Below are positions 9,352-17,991 of a DNA stretch of 64,000 nt, one piece after another. The translations under genes and the position numbers were made by a program. This stretch comes from Pseudosporangium ferrugineum (GTDB lineage: Bacteria > Actinomycetota > Actinomycetes > Mycobacteriales > Micromonosporaceae). The stretch's first letter is position 1; every line of letters begins with the position of its first letter. The stretch lies in contig NZ_PVZG01000004.1 of the NCBI RefSeq assembly GCF_003002065.1, positions 62,001-126,000 of the forward strand. Reading direction: 5' to 3'. The notes beneath the pieces were generated by a model. That model saw nothing but the letters and a program-made list of their open reading frames with translations. It searched no databases and was not told the DNA's origin.

Positions 9352-9862
9352 GTGACATTCCCTCCGGAATGAATAGGATTCCCGGCGACCCGGCGAGGGC
9401 GTCGGACAACGACTCGATAGAGCACCTCGAGGCAATGCGGGCGCCAATGCCCGGCCCGACCGAAATCGGTCAGGCATGCCATTCAATGGCGTACAAAGGC
9501 GGCACGTCCGGCGCACGTAACCGTGCACCACAAGGACGGAACTTTCAGGAGATCGACAGGTCGGCGCCCCGTTGACTTTTTTTTTGCAGCGACCGTTCGA
9601 GAGCCAATGTACAAGTACCACCCGACCGTAGCAAGGCCCTCGCCCGATTTTGGCAACGGGGTGACTACCCCTGGTGATTGGGCTATGGTTGCCCGGGCGC
9701 CGCACCAAAGTGGACGGCCCGAAGATCTTGCTGCGTCGGGTTTCCGGCACCACGGGGGTGTTGATAGCCGGCAATATGTCCTGAACGGACAGACCCTGAC
9801 AAATTAAGCGCCTCACAATGGTCGTGATCGGCGCGGCAGTGCGCGTCACCACGGGGAGAATC
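9352..9862. promoter_or_regulatory. Divergent promoter region of the biosynthetic cluster
   Basis: A 511-bp gene-free stretch lies between the leftward diiron gene and the rightward carrier-protein gene. It is AT-richer than its surroundings and holds a nine-T run (9577-9585) preceded by TTGACT (9572-9577, a possible -35 for the rightward strand without a clear -10). Perfect inverted repeats are GACCGA-AA-TCGGTC (9458-9471), GCCATT-C-AATGGC (9478-9490) and GGGGT-GACT-ACCCC (9658-9671), the last nested inside GGCAAC...GTTGCC (9652-9693). They look like operators. No regulator gene is in the cluster, so the factor is unknown. Confidence 0.6.
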
Positions 9863-10114
9863 ATGATCGAACGCTCTCAATTCATATCTGCTTTCGAGGA
9901 ATTCGTCGCGGGGATCGGGCCGGATCGTTCGATCACTGCGCTGCAGCCCGGCGACAACCTCTTCGACGCCGGTGTTCTCGACTCCTTCACCGTCGTGCGC
10001 GTGATCGTTTTCCTGGAGGAACTGCTCGGCCGGCCGGTCGATCTCGACGACGCCGGCATCGACTCCTTCGCGACGATGGACAGCATCTACGGCACGTTCG
10101 TGGCCACCGGATGA
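9863..10114 (+). CDS. Carrier protein (acyl/peptidyl)
   Basis: 83 aa, starting at ATG 9863 just after GGGGAGA (upstream in-frame codons lack a site). The phosphopantetheine Ser lies in LFDAGVLDSFTVV, a D-S-F variant typical of stand-alone ACP/D-alanyl-carrier-like proteins that work with discrete adenylating enzymes. It opens the rightward operon, 27 bases before the P450. It differs clearly from the LDIDSIDVV ACP on the other arm, so the cluster keeps two separately addressed carriers; this one may be charged by the adenylating enzyme at 19.2-20.7 kb. Confidence 0.85.
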   Translation: MIERSQFISAFEEFVAGIGPDRSITALQPGDNLFDAGVLDSFTVVRVIVFLEELLGRPVDLDDAGIDSFATMDSIYGTFVATG

Positions 10115-10141
10115 TCCTCGTGACCGAGCGTGGAGGGTGCC

Positions 10142-11329
10142 GTGCGGCGGGTTGACTTCCTGGTGGCCCCCGGCGACGGGACGGCGGCGGTCTACCGGCG
10201 CTACCGCGCCGGCGAGCCCGTGCTCTGGGAGCCGTCGGTGCAGATGTACTGCGTGTTCCGCTTCGCCGACATCCGTACGTGCCTGACCAGCCCCGACTTC
10301 ACCGTCGAATATCCGTTCCGGGTCTCGCGCACCGTCTTCGGCCGGACCCTGCTGGACGTCGACGGGCCCTGGCACGTGCGGGGACGGCGCCTGCTGACCG
10401 GGCTGCTGCGCGGGCGCATCGAGAACCTGCCCTTCGCCGACATCGTGGACGCGGAGGTGGACCGGGCCGTCGACGCCCTCGCGGACGCCCACCACGTCGA
10501 CTTCGTCGAGCGGGTCGCCCGGCCGCTGCCGACCGCGGTCACCGCGGCGTTCCTCGGGATCGCGCCGGAGCACCGGGCCCGGATCTTCTCCCACCTGGAC
10601 TACCTGCTCGACCATCTGGACGGCAGCAGCCGCGAGTTCGCCACCGCCATCGAGCTGCGACGCGAGATCGAGGCCGTGGTCCGGCGGATGCTGCACGACG
10701 GCGGCGCCGAGCCCGGGACGGTCATCGGCCGGCTCACCCCGGCCGTGCGGTCCGGCGAGGTCGGCGTCCCCGACGCCATCGGCCTCGTCCTGCTGGTGCT
10801 CGCCGCGGGCGTCGAGACCTCCTCGGGCATGCTGGCCAACACGATGGCCGCGTTCGGCCGCTTCCCCGGCTGGGCCGCGCCGGCCGCCGCCGATCCCGAG
10901 GTCATGCGGCGCTTCGTCCGCGAGGTGCTGCGCTTCGATCCACCCCAGACCGAGACCGTACGCTTCGCCCGGGTCGACACCCGGCTCGCCGGCGTCCCCA
11001 TCGCGGCCGGTAGCGCCCTCAAGCTGGTGCTGAGCAGCGGCAACCGGGACGAGACGGTGTTCGCCGACGGCGACCGCTTCGACCCGGCGCGCACCGAGCG
11101 GGCCTCGCTGAGCTTCGGCCACGGTCCGCATTCCTGCCTCGGCCTGCCCCTCGCCACCGGCCTGGCCACGACGTTCTTCACCGCCTTCTTCCGGCGCTTC
11201 CCGCGGGCCCGGCCCGACGACCCGGTCCCGCCGGCCGAGGGCTCGACCTTCCGCCGTCCCGCGACCCTGCCGACGACGCTGGAGCCGCCCGGCGGCCGGG
11301 GGCGGGCGGCCGAGGAGACCAGGTCATGA
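10142..11329 (+). CDS. Cytochrome P450
   Basis: 395 aa from GTG 10142 (GGAGGG 4 bases upstream; an in-frame GTG at 10130 is less likely). I-helix AGVETSS (222-228), ExxR E261-R264 and heme loop FGHGPHSCLG with ligand Cys332 are intact. The I-helix has Glu-Thr-Ser in place of the common Asp/Glu-Thr-Thr. It is a soluble bacterial class I P450 needing ferredoxin partners not encoded here. Its place directly before the NRPS, stop overlapping by ATGA, suggests action on a carrier-bound amino acid or acyl group, though free substrates are possible. Confidence 0.92.
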   Translation: MRRVDFLVAPGDGTAAVYRRYRAGEPVLWEPSVQMYCVFRFADIRTCLTSPDFTVEYPFRVSRTVFGRTLLDVDGPWHVRGRRLLTGLLRGRIENLPFADIVDAEVDRAVDALADAHHVDFVERVARPLPTAVTAAFLGIAPEHRARIFSHLDYLLDHLDGSSREFATAIELRREIEAVVRRMLHDGGAEPGTVIGRLTPAVRSGEVGVPDAIGLVLLVLAAGVETSSGMLANTMAAFGRFPGWAAPAAADPEVMRRFVREVLRFDPPQTETVRFARVDTRLAGVPIAAGSALKLVLSSGNRDETVFADGDRFDPARTERASLSFGHGPHSCLGLPLATGLATTFFTAFFRRFPRARPDDPVPPAEGSTFRRPATLPTTLEPPGGRGRAAEETRS

Positions 11330-14300
11330 GCGAGACCAGCACCGTCCAGCGGCTGCGCGCGGTGTGGGCCGAGGCGCTCGACGCCCCCGCCGACTTCCCG
11401 GACGAGGCGAGCTTCTTCGAGCTCGGCGGGTATTCGCTGCTCGCCCTGGCCGTCGCCGACCGGATCGGCGCCGAGCTGAGGGTCGAGGCGCCGCGGATGC
11501 TGATCTTCGAGCACCCGACGTTCCGCGACCTGGCCGGGTGGGCCGCGGCGCAGGAGCCCGGGCCGGCCCCCGGGGAGCAGGACGCCGCTCCGCAGACCGC
11601 ACCCGGGGAACCCGCCACGTTCCCGATGTCGCCGCTCCAGCAGGCGTACGTGCTCGGCGAGATCGGCTCGTTCCCGTTCTCGTCACCCGCGCAGTTCGTC
11701 GAGGAGTACCGGTGCCCGGCGCTCGACGTGGAGGCGTTCGGCACGGCCGTCCTCCGCCTCGTCGACCGGCACGAGATGCTGCGCGCGGTCTACACCGACG
11801 TCGGTGAGGGCCGGGTCGCCGCGCCGCCGGAGCGGGCGCCGGTCGAGGTGCGGGATCTGCGGCATCTCGACGCCGGCGACGCCGTGGAGGTCATCACCGG
11901 CAGCCGGGAGGAGCTGGCCCGCACTCCCCCGCCGCTGGGGTCCGCCGAGATCGTCAGGTTCCGGCTGTTCCGGCGTACGGATCACTGGCATGTGCAGGTC
12001 GCCGGGCGGCTGCTGACCTTCGACGGGCGCTCCGGCGACGTCTTCGCCGACGAGCTGCGCGACCTGCTCGACGGCCGGCCGCTCCCACCGCTGCGGTACG
12101 GCTACCCGCGGTACCGGCGGGCGGTGGCGGATGAGAGCCACGAGGACGACCGGAGGTACTGGGTCGACCGCCTGCCGTCGCTGCCCGCGGCGCCGGAGCT
12201 GCCGTACCGGCCGGAGGTGGTGTCGGGGTCGCTGCGGCGGCGCACGGTGACGGTCGAGGGCGACGCCTGGCGGGCGTTCAAGGCGGGCGCGGCACGGCAC
12301 GGGATCACCACCACGGTCGCGCTGTGCGCCGCGTTCGGTGAGGTGCTGCGGCACTTCTCCGCCGCGCCGGACTTCACCCTCAACGTCATGTACGGCGAAC
12401 GCCGCCCCCTGCACGACGACGTGCCCGCGGTGATCGGCAACTTCAGCGACACCCTGCTGCTCGCCTGCCACGACGCCCCCGGGGAGACCTTCCTGGGCCG
12501 GGCCCGCCGGCTCGGGATGCAGCTCGTGACCGACCTGGCGCACGGCCGGCACAGCGGCGTCGAGACGATCCGCGAGTTCAACCGGCATCACGGCACGAGC
12601 CGGCACGCCGCCATGCCCGTGGTGTTCGCCAGTGTCATCGGCAACGGCGCTTCGGACGGCATCTTCCTGGAGCGGCTCGGGTGGGAGCGGCTCGGCGGGC
12701 AGATCCACACCCCGCAGGTGTGCCTGGACCACCAGGTCTTCGACGCCCGCGACCGGCTCACCGCCAACTGGGACTGCGTCGAGGAGGCGTTCGCGCCGGG
12801 GGTGCTCGACGCCATGGTGGACGCGTACCGCCGGTTGCTCGGGCGGCTGTGCGCGGAGCCCGGGGCGTGGGACGAGCGGCGGTTCGACCTGACCCCCGCC
12901 GCGCAGCTCGACGTGCGGGCGGCGGTGAACGACACCGCCCGTACGTTCGCTCCCGGCACCCTGCACGGCGGCGTTCTCGCGCAGGCCCGGCGTACGCCGG
13001 CCGCACCGGCCGTCCTGACCTCCCGGGAGACGCTCACCTACGCCCAGCTCGCCGAGCGGGCGACGGCCGTCGCGGCGAGCCTGGCGGCCCGGGGCTGCGG
13101 CCCCGGCGACCGGGTCCTCGTCCACGCCGGACGCGGCCCCGCGCAGATCGCCGCCGCGCTCGGCACCCTCGTCGCGGGATGCGTCTACGTTCCCCTCAAC
13201 CCGCGGTGGCCGGACGCGCGGCTGCGGCAGATCGCCGGGACCGCCGTGCCGTCGGCCGTGCTCACCGACCGGCGGCCCGCCGAGGTGGCCGCGTGGGCGG
13301 GGGCGCTGACCACGCTGCCGGTCGAGGGTGACCACCCCGCAGGGCCGTTCCGGGCGCCGCGCACCGACCCGGAGTCGGTCGCGTACGTCATCTTCACCTC
13401 CGGCACGACCGGGCGCCCCAAGGGGGTCGTCATCCGGCACGAGGCGGCCCTGAACACCATCGCCGATCTGGAGGAACGCTTCGCCCTCGGGCCGCGGGAC
13501 CGGATGCTGGCGATCTCCGAGAGCACCTTCGACCTGTCCATCCACGACATCTTCGGCCCGCTGCGGGTGGGCGGCGCGGTCGTGGTCCCGGACGAACGGC
13601 AGGCCGACGACATCGCGAGCCTGCACGAGCTGGCGGCAGGGCACGCGGTGACGGTGTGGAACAGCGTGCCGGCGTACCTGACCATGCTCGCCGACTACCG
13701 GCGCGTCACCGCGCGGCCGGGCCTGCCCGCGCTGCGGCTCGCCATGGCCAGCGGCGACTGGGTGCCGGTCACGCTCGCCGCCGCGCTGCGGGAGACGCTG
13801 CCGGGCCTGCGGGTGGTCGCCCTGGGCGGCGCCACGGAGGCCTCCATCTGGTCCAACTGGTACGACGTGCCGGAGGCGCTGCCACCGGGCTGGCCCAGCG
13901 TCCCGTACGGCCACCCGCTGGCCAACCAGCGTTTCCGGGTCCTCGACGCCGCCGGCGCGGACCGGCCGGACTGGGTGCCGGGTGACCTCTTCATCGGCGG
14001 CCACGGCCTCGCGGACGGCTACCTGCACGCACCCGGCCTCACCGCCGCCGCCTTCCGCACCGATCCGCGCACCGGGGACCGGCTCTACCGCACCGGCGAC
14101 CGGGCCCGCTACCGCCCCGGCGGCACGCTGGAGTTCCTCGGCCGCGCCGACGACCAGGTCAAGGTCAACGGCTTCCGGGTCGAGCTGAGCGAGGTCGACG
14201 CGGCGCTGCTCGCGCACCCCGGCGTGCGGGCGGCCGCCGCGGTCCTGCGCCGCGACGACCGCGGCGGCACGCTCACCGGCCACGTGGTCCCCGGGCCGGG

Positions 14301-15453
14301 CGCCGGCCCCGGGCTAGAGCGCGACCTGCTCGCGGCCCTGCCCCGGCGGCTGCCCGACTACATGGTTCCCGGCGCGATCCGGCTGCACGACTCCCTGCCG
14401 CTGACCGCGAACGGCAAGGTCGACCGGGCCCGGCTGAGCGCCCTGCCCGCGCAGGAGGAGCCCGGCACGGCGCAGGAGCCGGCCTCCGACGTGGAGCGGC
14501 GGATGCTGGAGTTGTGGCGGCAGGCGGTGGCCGTCCGGGGCGTCACGGACGACTTCTTCGCGTACGGCGGACACTCGCTGGCCGCCGCCGCGCTCATGAA
14601 CGCCGTGGAACGCGAGTTCGGCGTGCGGCTGCCGCTCGCCGCCCTGTACGAGCACCGGACCGTCCGCCGGCTCGCCACCCTGCTCGACCGGCAGGCCGCC
14701 CACGGACCGGTACGCGTCCGGATGGGCGGCCGGGGCAGTCCCGTCGTCCTCGTGCACCCGGTCGGCGGCGACATCCTCTGCTACCAGCCGCTGGTTGCCG
14801 CGCTGGGCGACCACGCCACCCTGTGGGGCATCGCCGCGAGCACCCACCCGGACGGCGAACGCACCGTCCCCGCCCTCGCCCGGGAGTACGCGGACCTGGC
14901 GGACGGCGACACCGTGCGCCTGGCCGGATGGTCCTTCGGCGCCGTGGTCGCGTACGAAATGGCACGGGTCCTGGTGGATCGCGGCCGCCGCTGCGACCTG
15001 GTGATGATCGACCCGTGGCTGCCCGCGACGCCCGGCGCCGACGTGGACGACGCCACCCTGCTCGCCTCGTTCGTGCACAACCTCTCCGAGGGACGGCTGC
15101 GCGGGCACGCGGCCGGCGGCGACCTGGAGAGCCTGGTCGCGGGCGAGCCGCGGCTGGCCGGGATGAGCGTGCCGGCCCTCACCGAGATGTTCGGCCGCTA
15201 CCGCGCCAACGCCCGCGCCCTGAACCGCTACGAGTTCACGGCCGACGCGCGGCTGCGGCCCGTGGTGCTGACCGCGACCGAGGGGCTCGGTGCGGGCGGT
15301 GCGGCGTACCTGACGCCCCTGTCCGCGTCCCGGTACGCCGCCGCCCTGCCCGGGGCGACCTGGCACGAGGTGAACGGTGACCACTTCTCCGTGGTCGACC
15401 CGGTGCGGACGCCGTCGCTCACCGCTCTGCTGCTGGCGGGCCTGCCCGGATGA
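11326..15453 (+). CDS. Nonribosomal peptide synthetase: PCP-Cy-A(Cys)-PCP-TE
   Basis: 1375 aa. PCP1 at 5-75 (Ser37 in LGGYSL), heterocyclization-type domain at ~98-520 (FPMSPLQQAY, RHEMLRAVY, LPSLPAAPELPY, HTPQVCLDHQV), adenylation domain at ~540-1040 (TSGTTGRPKG, YRTGD, NGKVDR), PCP2 (Ser1084, YGGHSL) and a type I thioesterase (Ser1203 in GWSFG, His in NGDHFS). The ten-residue A code reads D-L-H-N-M-S-L-I-W-K, eight of ten identical to the cysteine code D-L-Y-N-L-S-L-I-W-K. In the Cy domain the first Asp of DxxxxD is Arg228 (Asp233 kept) and the catalytic Thr of PVVFTS is Ala435, while Asp468 is kept; cyclodehydration may be lost. PCP1 must be loaded in trans. Confidence 0.95.
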   Translation: MSETSTVQRLRAVWAEALDAPADFPDEASFFELGGYSLLALAVADRIGAELRVEAPRMLIFEHPTFRDLAGWAAAQEPGPAPGEQDAAPQTAPGEPATFPMSPLQQAYVLGEIGSFPFSSPAQFVEEYRCPALDVEAFGTAVLRLVDRHEMLRAVYTDVGEGRVAAPPERAPVEVRDLRHLDAGDAVEVITGSREELARTPPPLGSAEIVRFRLFRRTDHWHVQVAGRLLTFDGRSGDVFADELRDLLDGRPLPPLRYGYPRYRRAVADESHEDDRRYWVDRLPSLPAAPELPYRPEVVSGSLRRRTVTVEGDAWRAFKAGAARHGITTTVALCAAFGEVLRHFSAAPDFTLNVMYGERRPLHDDVPAVIGNFSDTLLLACHDAPGETFLGRARRLGMQLVTDLAHGRHSGVETIREFNRHHGTSRHAAMPVVFASVIGNGASDGIFLERLGWERLGGQIHTPQVCLDHQVFDARDRLTANWDCVEEAFAPGVLDAMVDAYRRLLGRLCAEPGAWDERRFDLTPAAQLDVRAAVNDTARTFAPGTLHGGVLAQARRTPAAPAVLTSRETLTYAQLAERATAVAASLAARGCGPGDRVLVHAGRGPAQIAAALGTLVAGCVYVPLNPRWPDARLRQIAGTAVPSAVLTDRRPAEVAAWAGALTTLPVEGDHPAGPFRAPRTDPESVAYVIFTSGTTGRPKGVVIRHEAALNTIADLEERFALGPRDRMLAISESTFDLSIHDIFGPLRVGGAVVVPDERQADDIASLHELAAGHAVTVWNSVPAYLTMLADYRRVTARPGLPALRLAMASGDWVPVTLAAALRETLPGLRVVALGGATEASIWSNWYDVPEALPPGWPSVPYGHPLANQRFRVLDAAGADRPDWVPGDLFIGGHGLADGYLHAPGLTAAAFRTDPRTGDRLYRTGDRARYRPGGTLEFLGRADDQVKVNGFRVELSEVDAALLAHPGVRAAAAVLRRDDRGGTLTGHVVPGPGAGPGLERDLLAALPRRLPDYMVPGAIRLHDSLPLTANGKVDRARLSALPAQEEPGTAQEPASDVERRMLELWRQAVAVRGVTDDFFAYGGHSLAAAALMNAVEREFGVRLPLAALYEHRTVRRLATLLDRQAAHGPVRVRMGGRGSPVVLVHPVGGDILCYQPLVAALGDHATLWGIAASTHPDGERTVPALAREYADLADGDTVRLAGWSFGAVVAYEMARVLVDRGRRCDLVMIDPWLPATPGADVDDATLLASFVHNLSEGRLRGHAAGGDLESLVAGEPRLAGMSVPALTEMFGRYRANARALNRYEFTADARLRPVVLTATEGLGAGGAAYLTPLSASRYAAALPGATWHEVNGDHFSVVDPVRTPSLTALLLAGLPG

Positions 15454-16658
15454 ACCCGCTGGTGCAGGTCATCGGTTTCGGGCCGGCCGCCCTGGGGCTG
15501 CCGCTGTCCGCGGACCGGACCGGTGACCTGGCCGCCCTGGCCGACGCCGGCGTCGCGTTCCTGGAGCGGGCACCGGCGGACACCGCGCGGGCCGGCCGGA
15601 TGCCGTACCTGATCGACTCGAACTCCCCCGCCGCCGACTTCCTCGCCGGGATCGATCCGGGCGGCCGGTTCGGCGCGGTGCTGCGCCGGCGGCCGGCCCG
15701 GGCGCTCGCCGAGCGGGGCCGCTCCCCGGTGCCGCTGCGCCTGGTCGCCGGCCTCCTCGGCGACATCGCCGACGCGGTCGCCGCCTGGCTCGCCGGGACC
15801 GGCGGCGAGCTGACCTACGGCCGGGACGTCCGCGAGATCCGGCACGGCCCCGGCGGCACCTTCACCAGCGTCGGGGCGGACGGCCGGGAGCTGGTCTCCC
15901 GTGCGGTGGTGTTCGCCACCGGCGGCGGCGAGCAGGATCCGCGCCCGGCCGGGCCGCCGCCGGGCGCGGTCCCGGCGCGGGTGATGACCTCGCAGGAGGT
16001 GCTGTCCGGCAGCATCCAGCCGGCCGTCGCGGCGCTGCGGGCCGGCCTGCCGGTGGTGATCGTCGGCGGCTCGCACAGCGGCTTCTCCGTCGCCGACCTG
16101 CTGCTGCGCAGCTGCGGCACGAAGCTCACCCCCGGGCAGATCACCATCCTGTACCGGCGGCTCGACCTGTGCTTCGACTCGATGTCCGAACTGGACGCCT
16201 CGGGCTGGCGGCCGGGATACGCGCCCGCGGTCTGCCCCGACACCGGCATGGTGAACCGGCACCGGGGCCTGCGGGGCCGCTCCCGCGACCTGTGCCTCGC
16301 CGTGCTGAAGGGCCGCGAGCGGCGGGTGCGGCTGTGCCGGGCCGAGGCGGAGGCGTACGGCCGGGGTGCCGGCGTGGTGGTCACCGCGACCGGCTACCGG
16401 GCGACGGCGCCGCCGCTGATCGGCCCGGACGGGCGGCGGGTGCCGCTGCGGATGAGCGCCGGCCGGTACGAGCTCGACCCTCGCGGCCGGCTCCTCGGCC
16501 CGGACGGCGCCGTGCCGGGCCTGTTCGGGATCGGGCTGGGCTACGGCCGGCGCGACGCCCACGGCGACTACGACGTCGGGCTCAACTTCTTCCACGGCCG
16601 CCACGCCGAGGAGATCGTCGACGGCCTGCTGCGCCCCGAGCCGGCCCGACCGAGATGA
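15450..16658 (+). CDS. FAD/NADPH-dependent N-monooxygenase-like flavoprotein
   Basis: 402 aa, ATG overlapping the NRPS stop (ATGA). It shows an N-terminal FAD dinucleotide fold (VIGFGPAALG), an internal NADPH site (VVIVGGSHSGFSVADLL) and the ATGY motif near 315, the order seen in lysine/ornithine N-hydroxylases and related class B monooxygenases. It may oxidise an amine (to hydroxylamine or oxime) or a sulfur in the cysteine-derived product. The family includes many sequences of unknown substrate, and an oxidase role is not excluded. The C-terminal FFHGRHAEEIVDGLL resembles siderophore-type N-hydroxylases. Confidence 0.8.
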   Translation: MNPLVQVIGFGPAALGLPLSADRTGDLAALADAGVAFLERAPADTARAGRMPYLIDSNSPAADFLAGIDPGGRFGAVLRRRPARALAERGRSPVPLRLVAGLLGDIADAVAAWLAGTGGELTYGRDVREIRHGPGGTFTSVGADGRELVSRAVVFATGGGEQDPRPAGPPPGAVPARVMTSQEVLSGSIQPAVAALRAGLPVVIVGGSHSGFSVADLLLRSCGTKLTPGQITILYRRLDLCFDSMSELDASGWRPGYAPAVCPDTGMVNRHRGLRGRSRDLCLAVLKGRERRVRLCRAEAEAYGRGAGVVVTATGYRATAPPLIGPDGRRVPLRMSAGRYELDPRGRLLGPDGAVPGLFGIGLGYGRRDAHGDYDVGLNFFHGRHAEEIVDGLLRPEPARPR

Positions 16659-16679
16659 CCACGACGAAAGGCAACGAAG

Positions 16680-17966
16680 ATGTCGAAAGCCATCGGTGAC
16701 CCCGCCGGACCGGGCGCGGACCGCAAGTGGTCGAACAACCTGCGCCGGGGCCGGGTGCCCGGCCCCCGCCTGCCGGAACAGCGGGTCATGGACGACGACC
16801 TGGGGATGAGTACGCGCAGCGTGCACAGCGGCACCTACATCGACCCCGCCACCGGATCGGTCGGCACGCCCATCTTCACCAGCAGCACGTACGAGTTCAA
16901 CGAGCACACGTACGGCGCCTTCGACCAGGGCCACATCCGCGACGTGCCGATCTACGGCCGCTACGGCACCCCCAACCAGTGGGTGGTGCAGGAGAAGGTC
17001 GCGGCGCTGGAGAACGCCGAGAGCGCGGTGGCGTTCGCCTCCGGGATGGCGGCCATCACCACCGCCCTGCTGACCCTGACCAACCGCGGCGGCCACATCG
17101 TCAGCTCCCGCGACGTGTACGGCGGCACCTACAACCTGCTGCGCGAGGACATGCCGCAGTTCGGCCGGGACGTGACCTTCACCGACCCGACGGACATCCG
17201 CGAGATCGAGGCGGCCGTACGCCCGGAGACGCAGGTGCTGTTCTTCGAGACGCTGACGAATCCGCTGCTGAAGTCCATCCCGCTGCCGGAGCTGGGCGAG
17301 CTGGCGCGGCGCGAGAACCTGCTGCTCGTCATCGACAACACGTTCCTCACGCCGTACTGCCTGCGGCCCCTGGACCTCGGGGCGCACGTGGTGATCCACA
17401 GCGCGACCAAGTACCTGGGCGGCCACAGCGACCTGACCGCCGGGGTGGCCGCGGGTTCGCGCAAGTACATGGACCGGATCTGGACCGAGCTGCTCAAGCT
17501 CGGCGGCTCCCTCGACGCGTTCGGTTGCTTCCTGCTCGAGCGCGGGCTCAAGACGCTCGCCGTGCGGATGCGTACGCACATCGAGAACGCCAACCTGCTG
17601 GCCGCGTTCCTCAACGAGCACCCGCGGGTCACGGCGGTGCACCACCCGTCGCTCAGCGGATACCCGTACCCGCGGCTGCGCGAATGGTGCGCGACCGGCT
17701 TCGGCGGCATGGTCAGCTTCGAGGTCGAGGGCGGTGACGAGGCCGCGCTGAAGTTCCTCGACCGGCTCACCATCCCCGCGGTCGCGACCAGCCTCGGCGG
17801 CGTCGAGTCGCTGGTCAGCCTGCCGTTCAACACGTCGCACAGCTTCCTGACCGTGCGCCAGCGCCGCGAGCTCGGCATCCAGCCCGGGCTGGTCCGGCTG
17901 TCCGTCGGCATCGAGGACAGCGCCGACCTCATCACCGACATCGACACGGCCCTGACCGGCATCTGA
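16680..17966 (+). CDS. PLP-dependent Cys/Met metabolism enzyme (C-S lyase / gamma-lyase family)
   Basis: 428 aa, longer than usual by a ~45-residue N-terminal extension. Fold type I Cys/Met_Meta_PP signatures: Y92-x-R94 (phosphate binding), SGMAA at 121-125, Asp219 and the PLP lysine Lys244 in HSATKYLGGHSD. Members are cystathionine synthases/lyases, methionine gamma-lyase or cysteine-conjugate C-S lyases; eye inspection does not decide. Beside a cysteine-loading NRPS and an OsmC protein, either cleavage of a cysteinyl C-S bond to release a thiol or supply of sulfur amino acid is plausible. It follows the flavoprotein by 21 bases. Confidence 0.88.
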   Translation: MSKAIGDPAGPGADRKWSNNLRRGRVPGPRLPEQRVMDDDLGMSTRSVHSGTYIDPATGSVGTPIFTSSTYEFNEHTYGAFDQGHIRDVPIYGRYGTPNQWVVQEKVAALENAESAVAFASGMAAITTALLTLTNRGGHIVSSRDVYGGTYNLLREDMPQFGRDVTFTDPTDIREIEAAVRPETQVLFFETLTNPLLKSIPLPELGELARRENLLLVIDNTFLTPYCLRPLDLGAHVVIHSATKYLGGHSDLTAGVAAGSRKYMDRIWTELLKLGGSLDAFGCFLLERGLKTLAVRMRTHIENANLLAAFLNEHPRVTAVHHPSLSGYPYPRLREWCATGFGGMVSFEVEGGDEAALKFLDRLTIPAVATSLGGVESLVSLPFNTSHSFLTVRQRRELGIQPGLVRLSVGIEDSADLITDIDTALTGI

Positions 17967-17991
17967 CCGCTCGACCCAGGAGGCCCACAGC

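Noticed and set aside
11326..15453. Assignment of the cluster to holomycin, pyochelin or leinamycin type pathways
   Set aside because: These share a Cys-loading Cy-A module but lack the dedicated KASII/ENR/KASIII set, radical SAM, OsmC and KASIII pair seen here.
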